64,000 nt of DNA. Origin: Muribaculaceae bacterium Isolate-036 (Harlan) (GTDB lineage Bacteria > Bacteroidota > Bacteroidia > Bacteroidales > Muribaculaceae). Within the stretch, counting starts at the first letter, position 1. Each line of letters starts with the position of its first letter. This document shows positions 15,897 through 24,393 of the stretch, one piece after another. The position numbers were made by a program, and so were the translations under genes. The notes under the pieces were generated by a model, which was not told the DNA's origin, made no database searches, and was given only the letters and a program-made list of their open reading frames with translations. The stretch is from NCBI GenBank assembly GCA_003833075.1, contig RIAY01000001.1, forward strand, positions 124,001-188,000. Direction: 5' to 3'.

Positions 15897-16775
15897 TCAT
15901 CGGTCTTCCTTCGACGGAAGAAGATATTTCGAGAAGAAGCGCCACACTACATTGTGAGTGTCAATATCTTTGACGTGCCAGGAGTGCGCGCCGCCCTCGA
16001 TTCTGTAGACTTCGACATCAAAACCGGAAGGTGAGTCGTAATATGTGGTGCGGGTCACGGTACGTGTCGGGTCGTTAAGCGTGGGGAAAGTTTCGGTGCG
16101 CATGGAACAGCAGCGGTTTGCCGTTGCCATAGTGCTGACTGCGAGGGGCACGGGAATGTAGCTGCCCCAGCCTCCGGTGTTGTCATGGTCGCCTTCCCAC
16201 ATGGATGTCTTGTCGGCGTCTCCGTGAATCTCCATAAATGGAACGGCTTGAGGCAACGGATTGTTTAGATAGGTGCATTCAAAAAGCAGTCCCGCCACAG
16301 ATGCGTACGCACGAAAAAGTCCGGGAGCGGTGAAGGCAAGCTGGTAGCATAGGTCTCCGCCGTTAGACATTCCTGCCATAAAAGAGTTTTCCCTGCTCAG
16401 GTTGAAACGAGAACACACCTCCTCCTTGAGTTTCGCAAAGAAATCCGCTTCATCGATATTCATGGAATCCTGAGGTGGATAACCGACTTTCCATCCGTCT
16501 TTTCCACGCGAGTCCGGTGCCCCGTCGGGATAACACACCGCGAAACCTTCACGTTCGGCAGTGGCGTTCAGACCAGTGCGCCAGCGTGTTTTGGATCCGT
16601 AGCCGTGTGTGTAGATCACCAGTGGTGCGTTCTGTCTGAGTGTGTCGGGGAGATACATGGAATATGTGCGAATTGTGTCGCCATATGCGAACTCGTATTT
16701 TACGATCTCTTTTTTGTCGGCATTGCATGTCAGGAACGATATCGCTCCCAAAAGCGAAATAATGAGTTTCTTCAT
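15897..16775 (-). CDS. secreted alpha/beta hydrolase, PHB-depolymerase/feruloyl-esterase (LpqC) type
   Basis: A 292-residue esterase with signal peptide (MKKLIISLLGAISFLTCNA). The oxyanion region THGYGSKTRWRTG (about 56-68), a CYPDGAPDSRGKDGW segment typical of the LpqC/PhaZ group, and the nucleophile Ser137 in GMSNGG are present. The acid Asp (DADK) and the C-terminal His in EGGAHSW complete a triad. Members cleave short-chain polyesters or feruloyl/acetyl esters on plant polysaccharides. The substrate is not set by the sequence. It follows the GSCFA gene by 63 nt on the same strand and may share its promoter. Confidence 0.85.
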   Translation of the reverse strand: MKKLIISLLGAISFLTCNADKKEIVKYEFAYGDTIRTYSMYLPDTLRQNAPLVIYTHGYGSKTRWRTGLNATAEREGFAVCYPDGAPDSRGKDGWKVGYPPQDSMNIDEADFFAKLKEEVCSRFNLSRENSFMAGMSNGGDLCYQLAFTAPGLFRAYASVAGLLFECTYLNNPLPQAVPFMEIHGDADKTSMWEGDHDNTGGWGSYIPVPLAVSTMATANRCCSMRTETFPTLNDPTRTVTRTTYYDSPSGFDVEVYRIEGGAHSWHVKDIDTHNVVWRFFSKYLLPSKEDR

Positions 16776-16838
16776 TGTGTGTTATTTCGTTGTTAAATAA
16801 GCTGTTTTAGGAATTACTTGGAATTAAAGCCGGTAATT

Positions 16839-17717
16839 TTACCGATTGCCTATTATATTCCTGTGGAGCGACCGTTTTGTTTCTTTCTCCCCGGCTTTCA
16901 GCTTTTCTTTTCCGACGGAGTCAAGATATGTCTCCTGAAAAACGTCCCAGATATACTCCACAGCCGTGTCTGACGGATGGACAAGGTCTCGGGCATAGAA
17001 GCGATAGTCGCGGAGGTCATCGGTAACAATCTCGTATGCCGGGAAATAACGACAGAAATCATATCTTTCACATAACTTTTCAATCGCCAGCGTGAGCACA
17101 GCTTTTGACCTGGCGTTCCCCTCGAAACCGTCTTTCAGATGTCGCACCGGACTCACGGTGAATATGACTTTCAGCAGGGGGTATCTGTTATGCAGCTCCT
17201 CAAGCAGTGGAAGCCATGTGTCGGCAATCTCTTCAATGCCGATGCGCCTTCGGGTGAAAAGAGCCTGAGGCTGTTTATGGCAGTTGGCAACCACATAATC
17301 ATCTTCATTAAGGAAATAGCACCACGAAGTGCCGAACGTAATGAAAAGAGCCTCAGCCTCTTTTATGATGCTGTCGAATGTTGAGAAAGATTCTGCAATC
17401 CGGTCAAGGACCTCATCGGCAGACGAGCCTGATTTTTTTGAATCGAAAAGCCAGGAATGAAAAATTCCTTCATTGCCGAAGATTGAGTCCGGAATGTCTA
17501 CATATAATCCCGATAAAGACATCCGGAGCACTCTTGCTATGGACAGTGGGTTAAACAGTACTCCGAAAGGGTTGCAGGCATTCCATCGGCAGAATTGCAT
17601 GCGTTGCGAGATGTTGTCGGCAAAACATGACCCCATGAGTAAAACAGGCTTCTCCGGATTCAACGTGAAGTTTTCACGCACGGGGGTGTATTCTGTCCGG
17701 AATTTTATTGTCTGCAT
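16839..17717 (-). CDS. GSCFA domain protein
   Basis: A 292-residue GSCFA-family protein. The naming motif appears as LLMGSCFADNIS near residues 26-37, and the family's GDSL/SGNH-like layout is seen with ALFITFGTSWCYF in the middle and RDLVHPSDTAVEYIWD near the end (Asp-X-X-His, as in SGNH esterases). The family probably contains esterases or acyl hydrolases, but no substrate is established. A canonical promoter is at 17770-17801. The family is common in Bacteroidetes and is not obviously tied to the pigment cluster that ends just upstream. Confidence 0.88.
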   Translation of the reverse strand: MQTIKFRTEYTPVRENFTLNPEKPVLLMGSCFADNISQRMQFCRWNACNPFGVLFNPLSIARVLRMSLSGLYVDIPDSIFGNEGIFHSWLFDSKKSGSSADEVLDRIAESFSTFDSIIKEAEALFITFGTSWCYFLNEDDYVVANCHKQPQALFTRRRIGIEEIADTWLPLLEELHNRYPLLKVIFTVSPVRHLKDGFEGNARSKAVLTLAIEKLCERYDFCRYFPAYEIVTDDLRDYRFYARDLVHPSDTAVEYIWDVFQETYLDSVGKEKLKAGEKETKRSLHRNIIGNR

Positions 17718-17769
17718 AAAGTGTAGCTTGAGTTGTTTAGACGAAATGAAGACTTCGACAAGTTCTCTG

Positions 17770-17801
17770 CAAATTTAATCAAGATCTGAGGAAAATACAA
17801 A
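17770..17801 (-). promoter_or_regulatory. canonical promoter of the GSCFA gene
   Basis: On the minus strand TTTG (17798-17801) and TAAATTTG (17770-17777) are separated by 20 nt, the expected Bacteroidetes -33/-7 layout. It lies in the gap between the end of the pigment cluster and the GSCFA gene. Confidence 0.7.
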
Positions 17802-17844
17802 TGAAACTTATGATGCGCAGCCGACGAAGCCGGTTGTAGTCTTG

Positions 17845-20694
17845 TCATGGTTTATGATCAAGGATGTGCAGGTTGGGGGTGAATCCGTCCGCACAAGCAG
17901 CTATGACTGCTTGTGCATATCCGGAAGTGGTATATATGAAGACTTTGCGTTCCGGGTGCAAGCGTGCCAATAGAAGAGCCAGCTCTCCATACCCATTCTT
18001 GTCGTCAAGATATATATCCCCGGGATTTGCGTAATCCAGCAGAATATCAGTCCTGGAGCGTATCTTTTTCAAGGTTTTTCCGGCTGAGGTCTCGATCTCT
18101 CTCCCCTTGTAAAGATATCTTCCCATGACGCATTCCATGGCGTATGCGAGTTCCGTCTGGTTCTTTTTTCGGCGGATTTCGGAGCGGTTGAAATCGTATC
18201 TTCCGGTCAATACACTCCCAAGTGTGACAGGATAGGGGCGTATCGAACCGTCACTGCGGCGTGTGAGCCATTTGAAAAGCAGTGGCGGGAATAGATATGC
18301 CATGAGGACTACGGAAACCATACCCACCACCGTCACTTCGCCAAGCGAACGCATTGCCGGGTGTTTTGCAACCAGAAGAGTGCCGATGCCGATGAACATT
18401 ATCAGTGCAGACACGATGATGCTGTTTTTGTATGATTGCAGCAGTTTGCGGCGACAGGCGAATTCATATGTGAGACCTTCCGTCATGAAGATGGTGTAGT
18501 CGTCACCCTGACCGAATATGAAAGTTGCAAGAATTACATTGACGATGTTGAATTTTATTCCCAGAATACCCATGATTCCGAGAATCCATATCCAGCTGAA
18601 AGCCATAGGCAGGAATGAAATCATGGCAAGTTCGATGCTCCCGAGTGAAATCCACAGGAATATGAACACGATGAATCCGCATGCGACCCCTATATAGTTG
18701 AAATCATCGGAGAGCGTGTCGGCAATTGATCCGTTCATGCTCCTTACATCAAACACCAGCCCTCCGAATTCACGATGACCCGACAGGGTGTCTTTAATCT
18801 CGTCTGCAGATGACAGAGGCACTTCGATTACCTGAACGATGGATTTGCGTCCCGACTCAGGATCCTCACTTATGTTGCCCGTAAATACTGAGGAATATAA
18901 TTCCTTGAAGTTTTCGAAATCCTGCGGAGCATAGTCAGCGGAAATCGCATCGTTGAAAGGGGAGAACGCTTCCGGGCTGAAACCGTGGCGCAGTGCCGCC
19001 TCCGTAAGCGGTGTTGTGGCTGACTCTCTGAATTTCCCGGCAAATTCATTCCATCTGGCAAGACGCCGTACCTGTTCTTCCCGGGATGTCAGGAATGAGT
19101 TGACTTCATTGCACCGCGTAGCCATGCCTGAATTTACAAGAGAGTCAATGGCTCTGCTTATTATTCCGCTTTGAGAGAGGGCTTCGTCCCATGTTGTGCC
19201 GCTGCTGACGATATAAAGGTTTTCCGTATCGCCGTTCTGATTTGCAAGACTTGAGAAATACTCCAGATCAGCTTTTTGTTCATCTGTCATATAGTTGATG
19301 TTTCGCATGTCGGAATCGAATTCGGTGCGCAGGCTGAAAAATCCGAATACTAAGGTGAGAACAAGTACCCCCCACACTATCCGGCGATTGTTTTCAAGAG
19401 ACAAGCCGGCAAGGCGTGTTATCAGACGAGGATCGGCGGTGGTTCTGTCTGTCGTTTTCCGTGTCTTCACAGCGTGAGGGAGGAATATGAGCACGAACAG
19501 TATTGTTCCGGCGAGCAGAAGAGACGCGAACAGTCCCAGGTCGTGAAGTGCGGGAGCATTCAGAGGCACCAGACACAGGAACGCGCCGACTGTCGTTATG
19601 TTCCCCACCACAAGAGGAGATATGATTTCCTTAAACGCGGATCTTGGCTGTGTGCTGTCTTTAAGATGATCTATGAGATGCAGCGGATAGTTGACCGCAA
19701 TACCGAGAATCACTGAAGCGATTCCTATCACGATAATTGACACGGAATCATAAAAGAGTGCGATTGCGCCCATAGCAAAAAGCCATCCCCAACCGATGGA
19801 TACGAGAATCAGCAGAATGTTCCTCAGATTACGGAACACGTATATGAGGAGCAGCAATATAAGTATGCCGGCGATGCTGATTGCAATGATGCTGTCGCTT
19901 TTGATGCGGCGAGCGTTTTCCGCAGCTATGACAGGTCCTCCTATGATATGTATGTCGAGGTTGCTGTTCTCTTTTTCGGTCATGGACACCGCGTCTTCAA
20001 GCATAGCCGCAAGCGAGGCGTTATGTTCCGATTCGTGTGCTCCGAATGCGGATTCGAGAATTACGATGGCTTTTTTCGCGTCAGGAGAAAGAATATATCC
20101 GTCGTATGTGTCGAAATTAATCGACATACCGCCGTTTTTCAACCTTTCCGGCACAGGGGAAAAGAGATTGAGCGGATCCCTTGATATATTTCCTGCCAGT
20201 ATGCCCGATGAAGGGAAGAGCAGCATCTGCTTGTCTTCTCGGATCTGCCGATCGATATATCCCGGATCGGACAGAAGGGAGTCTATTCTCGCGTAATCCT
20301 TGTCAGTCAGGAAATAAGGTATGTTCTCATAAATGAAATCAGTTACTCCGAGCATCTTCTCCATGTCAATTTCCTTGATCACACTGCTGAGAAAGCCGAT
20401 AGAATCCAGCCGCTCGATGCTCGCTGCAAAAGCTTCGACACCGTCCGCAAGTTCCTGAGGGTCTGTATACGTAGTGTCGCGGGTGGAGATGACTGCATAT
20501 ATTTTGTCAGCACCGGAGATGTCCTGATATACCGACATTGCTGTATGGTTCTTTTCATCAAGCGGAAGGAAATCGGATATATCCTCCTTATATCCGAGTC
20601 TCAGAAACGACAGCACAAGGGCTGTCGTGGAGGCAAGAAACAGTCCCCACGCAAACAGCGGATATCGCTTGAAAAGGTCATAGAGGCGAAGCAT
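17845..20694 (-). CDS. MMPL/RND-family exporter with a degenerate methyltransferase-like tail (pigment cluster)
   Basis: A 949-residue inner-membrane exporter predicted to move the aryl polyene lipid out, the counterpart of ApeM in Escherichia coli aryl polyene clusters. Two MMPL repeats are visible: helices around 10-30 and 265-400, then around 430-450 and 685-800, with large periplasmic loops between. Hydrophobic runs include AISIAGILILLLLIYVF and GVACGFIVFIFLWISLG. Residues about 850-949 add a soluble domain (YKGREIET, LDDKNGYGELALLLA, HPERKVF) that resembles the first half of a class I SAM methyltransferase with the glycine motif degraded. The same module ends the GT2-acyltransferase of this cluster. 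It is the last gene of the cluster and overlaps the ligase gene by 17 nt. Confidence 0.9.
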   Translation of the reverse strand: MLRLYDLFKRYPLFAWGLFLASTTALVLSFLRLGYKEDISDFLPLDEKNHTAMSVYQDISGADKIYAVISTRDTTYTDPQELADGVEAFAASIERLDSIGFLSSVIKEIDMEKMLGVTDFIYENIPYFLTDKDYARIDSLLSDPGYIDRQIREDKQMLLFPSSGILAGNISRDPLNLFSPVPERLKNGGMSINFDTYDGYILSPDAKKAIVILESAFGAHESEHNASLAAMLEDAVSMTEKENSNLDIHIIGGPVIAAENARRIKSDSIIAISIAGILILLLLIYVFRNLRNILLILVSIGWGWLFAMGAIALFYDSVSIIVIGIASVILGIAVNYPLHLIDHLKDSTQPRSAFKEIISPLVVGNITTVGAFLCLVPLNAPALHDLGLFASLLLAGTILFVLIFLPHAVKTRKTTDRTTADPRLITRLAGLSLENNRRIVWGVLVLTLVFGFFSLRTEFDSDMRNINYMTDEQKADLEYFSSLANQNGDTENLYIVSSGTTWDEALSQSGIISRAIDSLVNSGMATRCNEVNSFLTSREEQVRRLARWNEFAGKFRESATTPLTEAALRHGFSPEAFSPFNDAISADYAPQDFENFKELYSSVFTGNISEDPESGRKSIVQVIEVPLSSADEIKDTLSGHREFGGLVFDVRSMNGSIADTLSDDFNYIGVACGFIVFIFLWISLGSIELAMISFLPMAFSWIWILGIMGILGIKFNIVNVILATFIFGQGDDYTIFMTEGLTYEFACRRKLLQSYKNSIIVSALIMFIGIGTLLVAKHPAMRSLGEVTVVGMVSVVLMAYLFPPLLFKWLTRRSDGSIRPYPVTLGSVLTGRYDFNRSEIRRKKNQTELAYAMECVMGRYLYKGREIETSAGKTLKKIRSRTDILLDYANPGDIYLDDKNGYGELALLLARLHPERKVFIYTTSGYAQAVIAACADGFTPNLHILDHKP

Positions 20695-21997
20695 AGGTTT
20701 TTCTGTTGTCGATGAATTTGACCGGTTTGCGGTTGCTGCCGGGGTTGTTGATTTTGCTGATGTCTTCGGGGGAAAGGATCTCTACGATGGGCGCGACGCG
20801 GATTCTTGATCGGAAGCGGTCCTTAAGGTCCTTGATCATGTCGAAAGGTTGGGCTGAAGCCACACCGGCTTTCACCACAACCTCGTCGGTGCCGGCAAAA
20901 CTGTTGCGAACCTCTACCACATAGTTGATTACGTAAGGTGTATTGTCGAGCACGTCATTGATTGCAGGTGGATATATTGTGGTTCCCTTCAGCTTTATCA
21001 TATTGTTTTTTCGTCCTACAAGCGGAGTAAGCCTGTATGAGTTTCGTCCGCAGCGGCATTCCCCTGTCACCTTGGAGCTCATGTCGCCGGTGCGGAACCG
21101 GAGCAGCGGCATTCCCTCGACTCCGAGCGTAGTGATTACCACTTCCCCGACTTCGCCGTCTTTCACCGGAAGATTGTTGTCGCCGATTATTTCCACGATA
21201 ATCAGTTCGGGGTGCACATGACCTCCGCAGCCGAAAGGACATTCCGAGAATGTGGCTCCCATCTCCGTAGAGGAATATGTAGCGAACAGATCGACATCCC
21301 ACTTCTCCTTTATGCGGTTGCCGAGAAGGTTGAGGGAGAAATCCTGTTCTCTGAGACCTTCACCGATACCGATGATCCGTCGTATGCTTGAGTTCCGGTA
21401 ATCGATTCCGTTCATTTCCGCGTATTCTATAAGACGCAATATGAAGGATGGCACACACATTATGGTGTCCGGTTTGAGCCGGTTGATTGTGTCCCATTGC
21501 AATTCCGGCATGCCGTTGCCAACGCGTATGACGCTGGCACCCAGTTTGCGGATTCCAAGGAAATATGCAAGTCCTGCCATGAATCTTTTGTCAAGTGTCG
21601 TCATCAGCTGCACAATATTTCCCGGCTTGACACCGGCACATGAAAAAGATTTCATTTCATTGTATGCCAGTCTGTCAAGGTCTTTGTCGGTGCATCCGAA
21701 AGTAACGGGGTCTCCCAAGGTTCCCGATGTCGTGATGTAGTCTATTATTTTTTCCGGTGGCACACAAAGAAAATCCGCATTATGGAGTTGAAGGTCTTTT
21801 TTCTCGGTAAACGGTATTTTTACCAGATCTTCGGTGGTGCGGATATCATTGATGTTGATTCCGTTGTCGCGGAATACCCTCCGGTAGAAAGGTGAATTGT
21901 CCGCGAGATAACGCAATGCCTCGCGGAGTCTCCCGTTCTGGTATTCCTCTATTTCTGCGGGAGAGCGGAACTCTATGTCTTCTTTCATCATATTCAT
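20678..21997 (-). CDS. PaaK-like AMP-dependent ligase, predicted aryl starter activation (pigment cluster)
   Basis: A 439-residue acyl-adenylate-forming enzyme of the phenylacetate-CoA ligase type, in the place of ApeH. Expected role: activate 4-coumarate (or a benzoate/cinnamate) with ATP for loading on an ACP or CoA. Motifs are the P-loop TTSGTLGDP (89-97), YSSTEMGA (241-248), FRTGDM (301-306) and the hinge GRKNNMIKLKG (328-338). Two cysteine pairs (C253/C257 and C315/C317) fit a structural zinc site seen in some PaaK relatives. The start overlaps the hydrolase stop by 4 nt (ATGA). ACP versus CoA as the acceptor cannot be read from sequence. Confidence 0.88.
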   Translation of the reverse strand: MNMMKEDIEFRSPAEIEEYQNGRLREALRYLADNSPFYRRVFRDNGININDIRTTEDLVKIPFTEKKDLQLHNADFLCVPPEKIIDYITTSGTLGDPVTFGCTDKDLDRLAYNEMKSFSCAGVKPGNIVQLMTTLDKRFMAGLAYFLGIRKLGASVIRVGNGMPELQWDTINRLKPDTIMCVPSFILRLIEYAEMNGIDYRNSSIRRIIGIGEGLREQDFSLNLLGNRIKEKWDVDLFATYSSTEMGATFSECPFGCGGHVHPELIIVEIIGDNNLPVKDGEVGEVVITTLGVEGMPLLRFRTGDMSSKVTGECRCGRNSYRLTPLVGRKNNMIKLKGTTIYPPAINDVLDNTPYVINYVVEVRNSFAGTDEVVVKAGVASAQPFDMIKDLKDRFRSRIRVAPIVEILSPEDISKINNPGSNRKPVKFIDNRKTYASPL

Positions 21998-22911
21998 TTG
22001 AACAGAATTCTTAACCAGTTGATGAAATCTTCTTTCCAGCTTATCGCCTCGGAAGTCGTTTTCTCAGGATTTGCCCCGAAACCGTGTCCGCCGGTCTTGA
22101 ACTGCACATATCTGTGTCTTACTCCGGCAGCGGTCATGGCAGAATCAAACAATACGGAATTATGGTAATCGACGACAGGGTCGTCGATGCAATTCATTAG
22201 ATATACCGGCGGCATATCCCGGCGCACATGTCTTTCAAGAGAAAGGGAATCTTTCATTTCAGCAGATATCGCCTTCCCTTCTCCCAGAAGTCCCCGGCGT
22301 GAACGCCTGTGAGTGGATTTGTCAGTCATCGATACCACCGGATAAATAGGTGCGATGAAATCGGGTTTAAGCGAGACATGTGGTGTAATGCCGAGGCTTT
22401 TCAGGGAATTGGTGTCAAAGAATATTCCGGACATGGCTGAAAGATGACCTCCGGCGGAAAATCCCATCACTCCAAGACGATTGGGATCAATGCCGAATCT
22501 GCCGGCATTGTCGCGAATCAGCTCGATGCTACGTTGCACGTCCTGCAGCATATCGGGATAACGGTGTCCGCGGCGTACATATCTGTCGTGCCAGATAAAT
22601 GCGTTGATGCCTGCAACGCGATATTCGAGCACGAATGCGGAAATTCCGTTGCTGCGGAGCCATTCCGCGACACCGGTTCCTTCCGTTTTACGGTCAAGCC
22701 AGAAATAGCTTCCTCCCGGGCACACTATGCATGCGGTATTATTGTTTCCCGGTGCAAGATATGGTGTTAGTGTCACTTGCTCTTTGCATCGGGTTCCCTT
22801 CCATATGTCGATTGATTTGTCTCCGGCAAAAGAGAGGAGGCATGAGGCTGAGAAAAACAGCGTTAAGAGTATTTTAAATATCCTTGCAGGCATCGTTGAT
22901 TCCTTTGACAA
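21994..22911 (-). CDS. secreted alpha/beta hydrolase (BD-FAE-like) in the pigment cluster
   Basis: A 305-residue esterase with a signal peptide (MPARIFKILLTLFFSASCLL; an internal ATG at 22893 is an alternative start). The oxyanion motif is CPGGSYFW (HGG-like, 64-71), the nucleophile Ser152 lies in GFSAGGHLS, the acid is the Asp of IDDPVVD and the His is in GGHGFG. It is a paralogue of the esterase at 51503-52366. Such enzymes cleave acetyl or aryl esters. Its coupling to both neighbours (ATGA with the ligase; overlap with the flavoprotein) ties it to the cluster, perhaps to trim or recycle the exported ester lipid. That role is inference. Confidence 0.83.
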   Translation of the reverse strand: MSKESTMPARIFKILLTLFFSASCLLSFAGDKSIDIWKGTRCKEQVTLTPYLAPGNNNTACIVCPGGSYFWLDRKTEGTGVAEWLRSNGISAFVLEYRVAGINAFIWHDRYVRRGHRYPDMLQDVQRSIELIRDNAGRFGIDPNRLGVMGFSAGGHLSAMSGIFFDTNSLKSLGITPHVSLKPDFIAPIYPVVSMTDKSTHRRSRRGLLGEGKAISAEMKDSLSLERHVRRDMPPVYLMNCIDDPVVDYHNSVLFDSAMTAAGVRHRYVQFKTGGHGFGANPEKTTSEAISWKEDFINWLRILFK

Positions 22912-24391
22912 TTGTGTTTTTGCCTAAAATGGCTTCTGCAGTGTATATTGCGGTCAACGGCACTCCGCACATGCCGTGCAGGTTTATGTTCTGACCGGTC
23001 AGAAATAGGTTTCTGACTTTGGAGTGTATTGGCAGCTGGGAGAAAATCAGGTTCCGGCAATCTTTCCGGTAACCGAATATCGCGCCATCTCTGGTGTTGT
23101 AATAATCACGGATGGTCAGCGGACTTGCCGAATATATGCAGGCTATGCTGTCGTAAATATCGGGAAAGATTGTCTGTAGTTTGTCAAGAATCTTTCTGAC
23201 ATTTTCATTTTTCCAATTCTCATAATCCTCGCCACGGTGTCCGACAGTGGTGTTTTCCCATTTTCGGACAAGTTCATAACTCATTATGCAGTGCACAAGA
23301 AGACGGTTTGCGAATTTGCCCTGCCCGGGATCCGGAGGCGTCATGTACATAAAGCACTTGGGCCAGTCGCACGGATCGAAATTATCCTGATTCCACATAT
23401 TGCCGTAGTCTTCCATATAATAGCAGGTATGGTCGATATAGGGGAATCTGTCCGGTTTGAGGTCGATATAAATAGAAAATGCTGAATAAGAATCGGGAAT
23501 CTCGTTCAGACGTCTTGCGAACACTCGCTGAAACGCGCCTTCCGGCAAAAGTCTCAACAAAGCAACCGGATGAATAGCTGAGATGTAATTGACTGCTTTG
23601 TATATACCTCCGTCCGATGTGTGTACAGCTGTTATCATCTTGTCGGAGACATCGATTCTTGTCACGTTTCTGTTTGAAAGCACATTGCCTCCTGCGTTCT
23701 CGATGACTCTTTTCAGTGCATCCGCCAGCTGCTGGCTGCCACCTTTGAAACGGGTCGCTCCATTGATGTAGAGTACATGTATCAGGGCGTGTACATATGC
23801 GGGTGTATGCCCTTCGACTCCTCCATATAACGGATTGAGATAAGCCAGCAACTCTCTGAGCCGCGGATCTGACACATGCGAGTTTATCAGACTGTCTGCT
23901 GACCATGTGAATTTCTCCGAATGAATCCTGACATCTCCGTTATCTTCCTTCAGATAGAAAAGAGGTATTTCTTCCGTCAGTTCATAAATGTCTTCCACGT
24001 ATGCGCGTATTCCACCTGTCTCTTCCGGGAAGTATTCCGACATGCATTTTATGAAATTCTCTTTTCCCGATGCAATGCGGTAGACATCGCCGGTTTTCTT
24101 ATAATGGATCTCGTCGATGCAGTCGCTGTCGATATGCTGCAGATCAAGGGAATCGTATATTCCGAGGTATCTGCATATCTTATGGAGATTACCGTTTTCT
24201 CCGAAACCACCCATTACGTGCATCCCCGTTTCGAAGATTTTTCCTTTGCGATGGAAGCATTGCAGACCACCCCCGATGATAGCGTTCTTTTCAAGAACGG
24301 TCACTTTCTTTCCGTTTCTTGCAAGGAAAGCCCCGGAGAAAAGTCCGCCGATGCCGCCTCCTATTATTATGCAGTCTGTCTTATCCTTCAT
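22874..24391 (-). CDS. FAD-dependent desaturase/isomerase-like oxidoreductase (phytoene desaturase/CrtISO family), pigment cluster
   Basis: A 505-residue flavoprotein. The N-terminal dinucleotide-binding motif GGGIGGLFSGAFLARNG (11-27) is followed by VLEKNAIIGGGLQCF, as in phytoene desaturases, carotenoid isomerases and retinol saturases. The C-terminal FAD-contact region GQNINLHGMCGVPLTA is present. In this cluster it may desaturate, saturate or isomerise the polyene chain, or act on the aryl head. No carotenoid genes (crtB, crtE) are near, which argues against carotenoid metabolism. It ends inside the hydrolase gene and begins 2 nt after the GT2-acyltransferase stop. Confidence 0.85.
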   Translation of the reverse strand: MKDKTDCIIIGGGIGGLFSGAFLARNGKKVTVLEKNAIIGGGLQCFHRKGKIFETGMHVMGGFGENGNLHKICRYLGIYDSLDLQHIDSDCIDEIHYKKTGDVYRIASGKENFIKCMSEYFPEETGGIRAYVEDIYELTEEIPLFYLKEDNGDVRIHSEKFTWSADSLINSHVSDPRLRELLAYLNPLYGGVEGHTPAYVHALIHVLYINGATRFKGGSQQLADALKRVIENAGGNVLSNRNVTRIDVSDKMITAVHTSDGGIYKAVNYISAIHPVALLRLLPEGAFQRVFARRLNEIPDSYSAFSIYIDLKPDRFPYIDHTCYYMEDYGNMWNQDNFDPCDWPKCFMYMTPPDPGQGKFANRLLVHCIMSYELVRKWENTTVGHRGEDYENWKNENVRKILDKLQTIFPDIYDSIACIYSASPLTIRDYYNTRDGAIFGYRKDCRNLIFSQLPIHSKVRNLFLTGQNINLHGMCGVPLTAIYTAEAILGKNTIVKGINDACKDI

Positions 24392-24393
24392 AT

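Noticed and set aside
22874..24391. Carotenoid biosynthesis
   Set aside because: The flavoprotein resembles phytoene desaturase/CrtISO, but no phytoene synthase, GGPP synthase or cyclase is near, and the context is polyketide-like.
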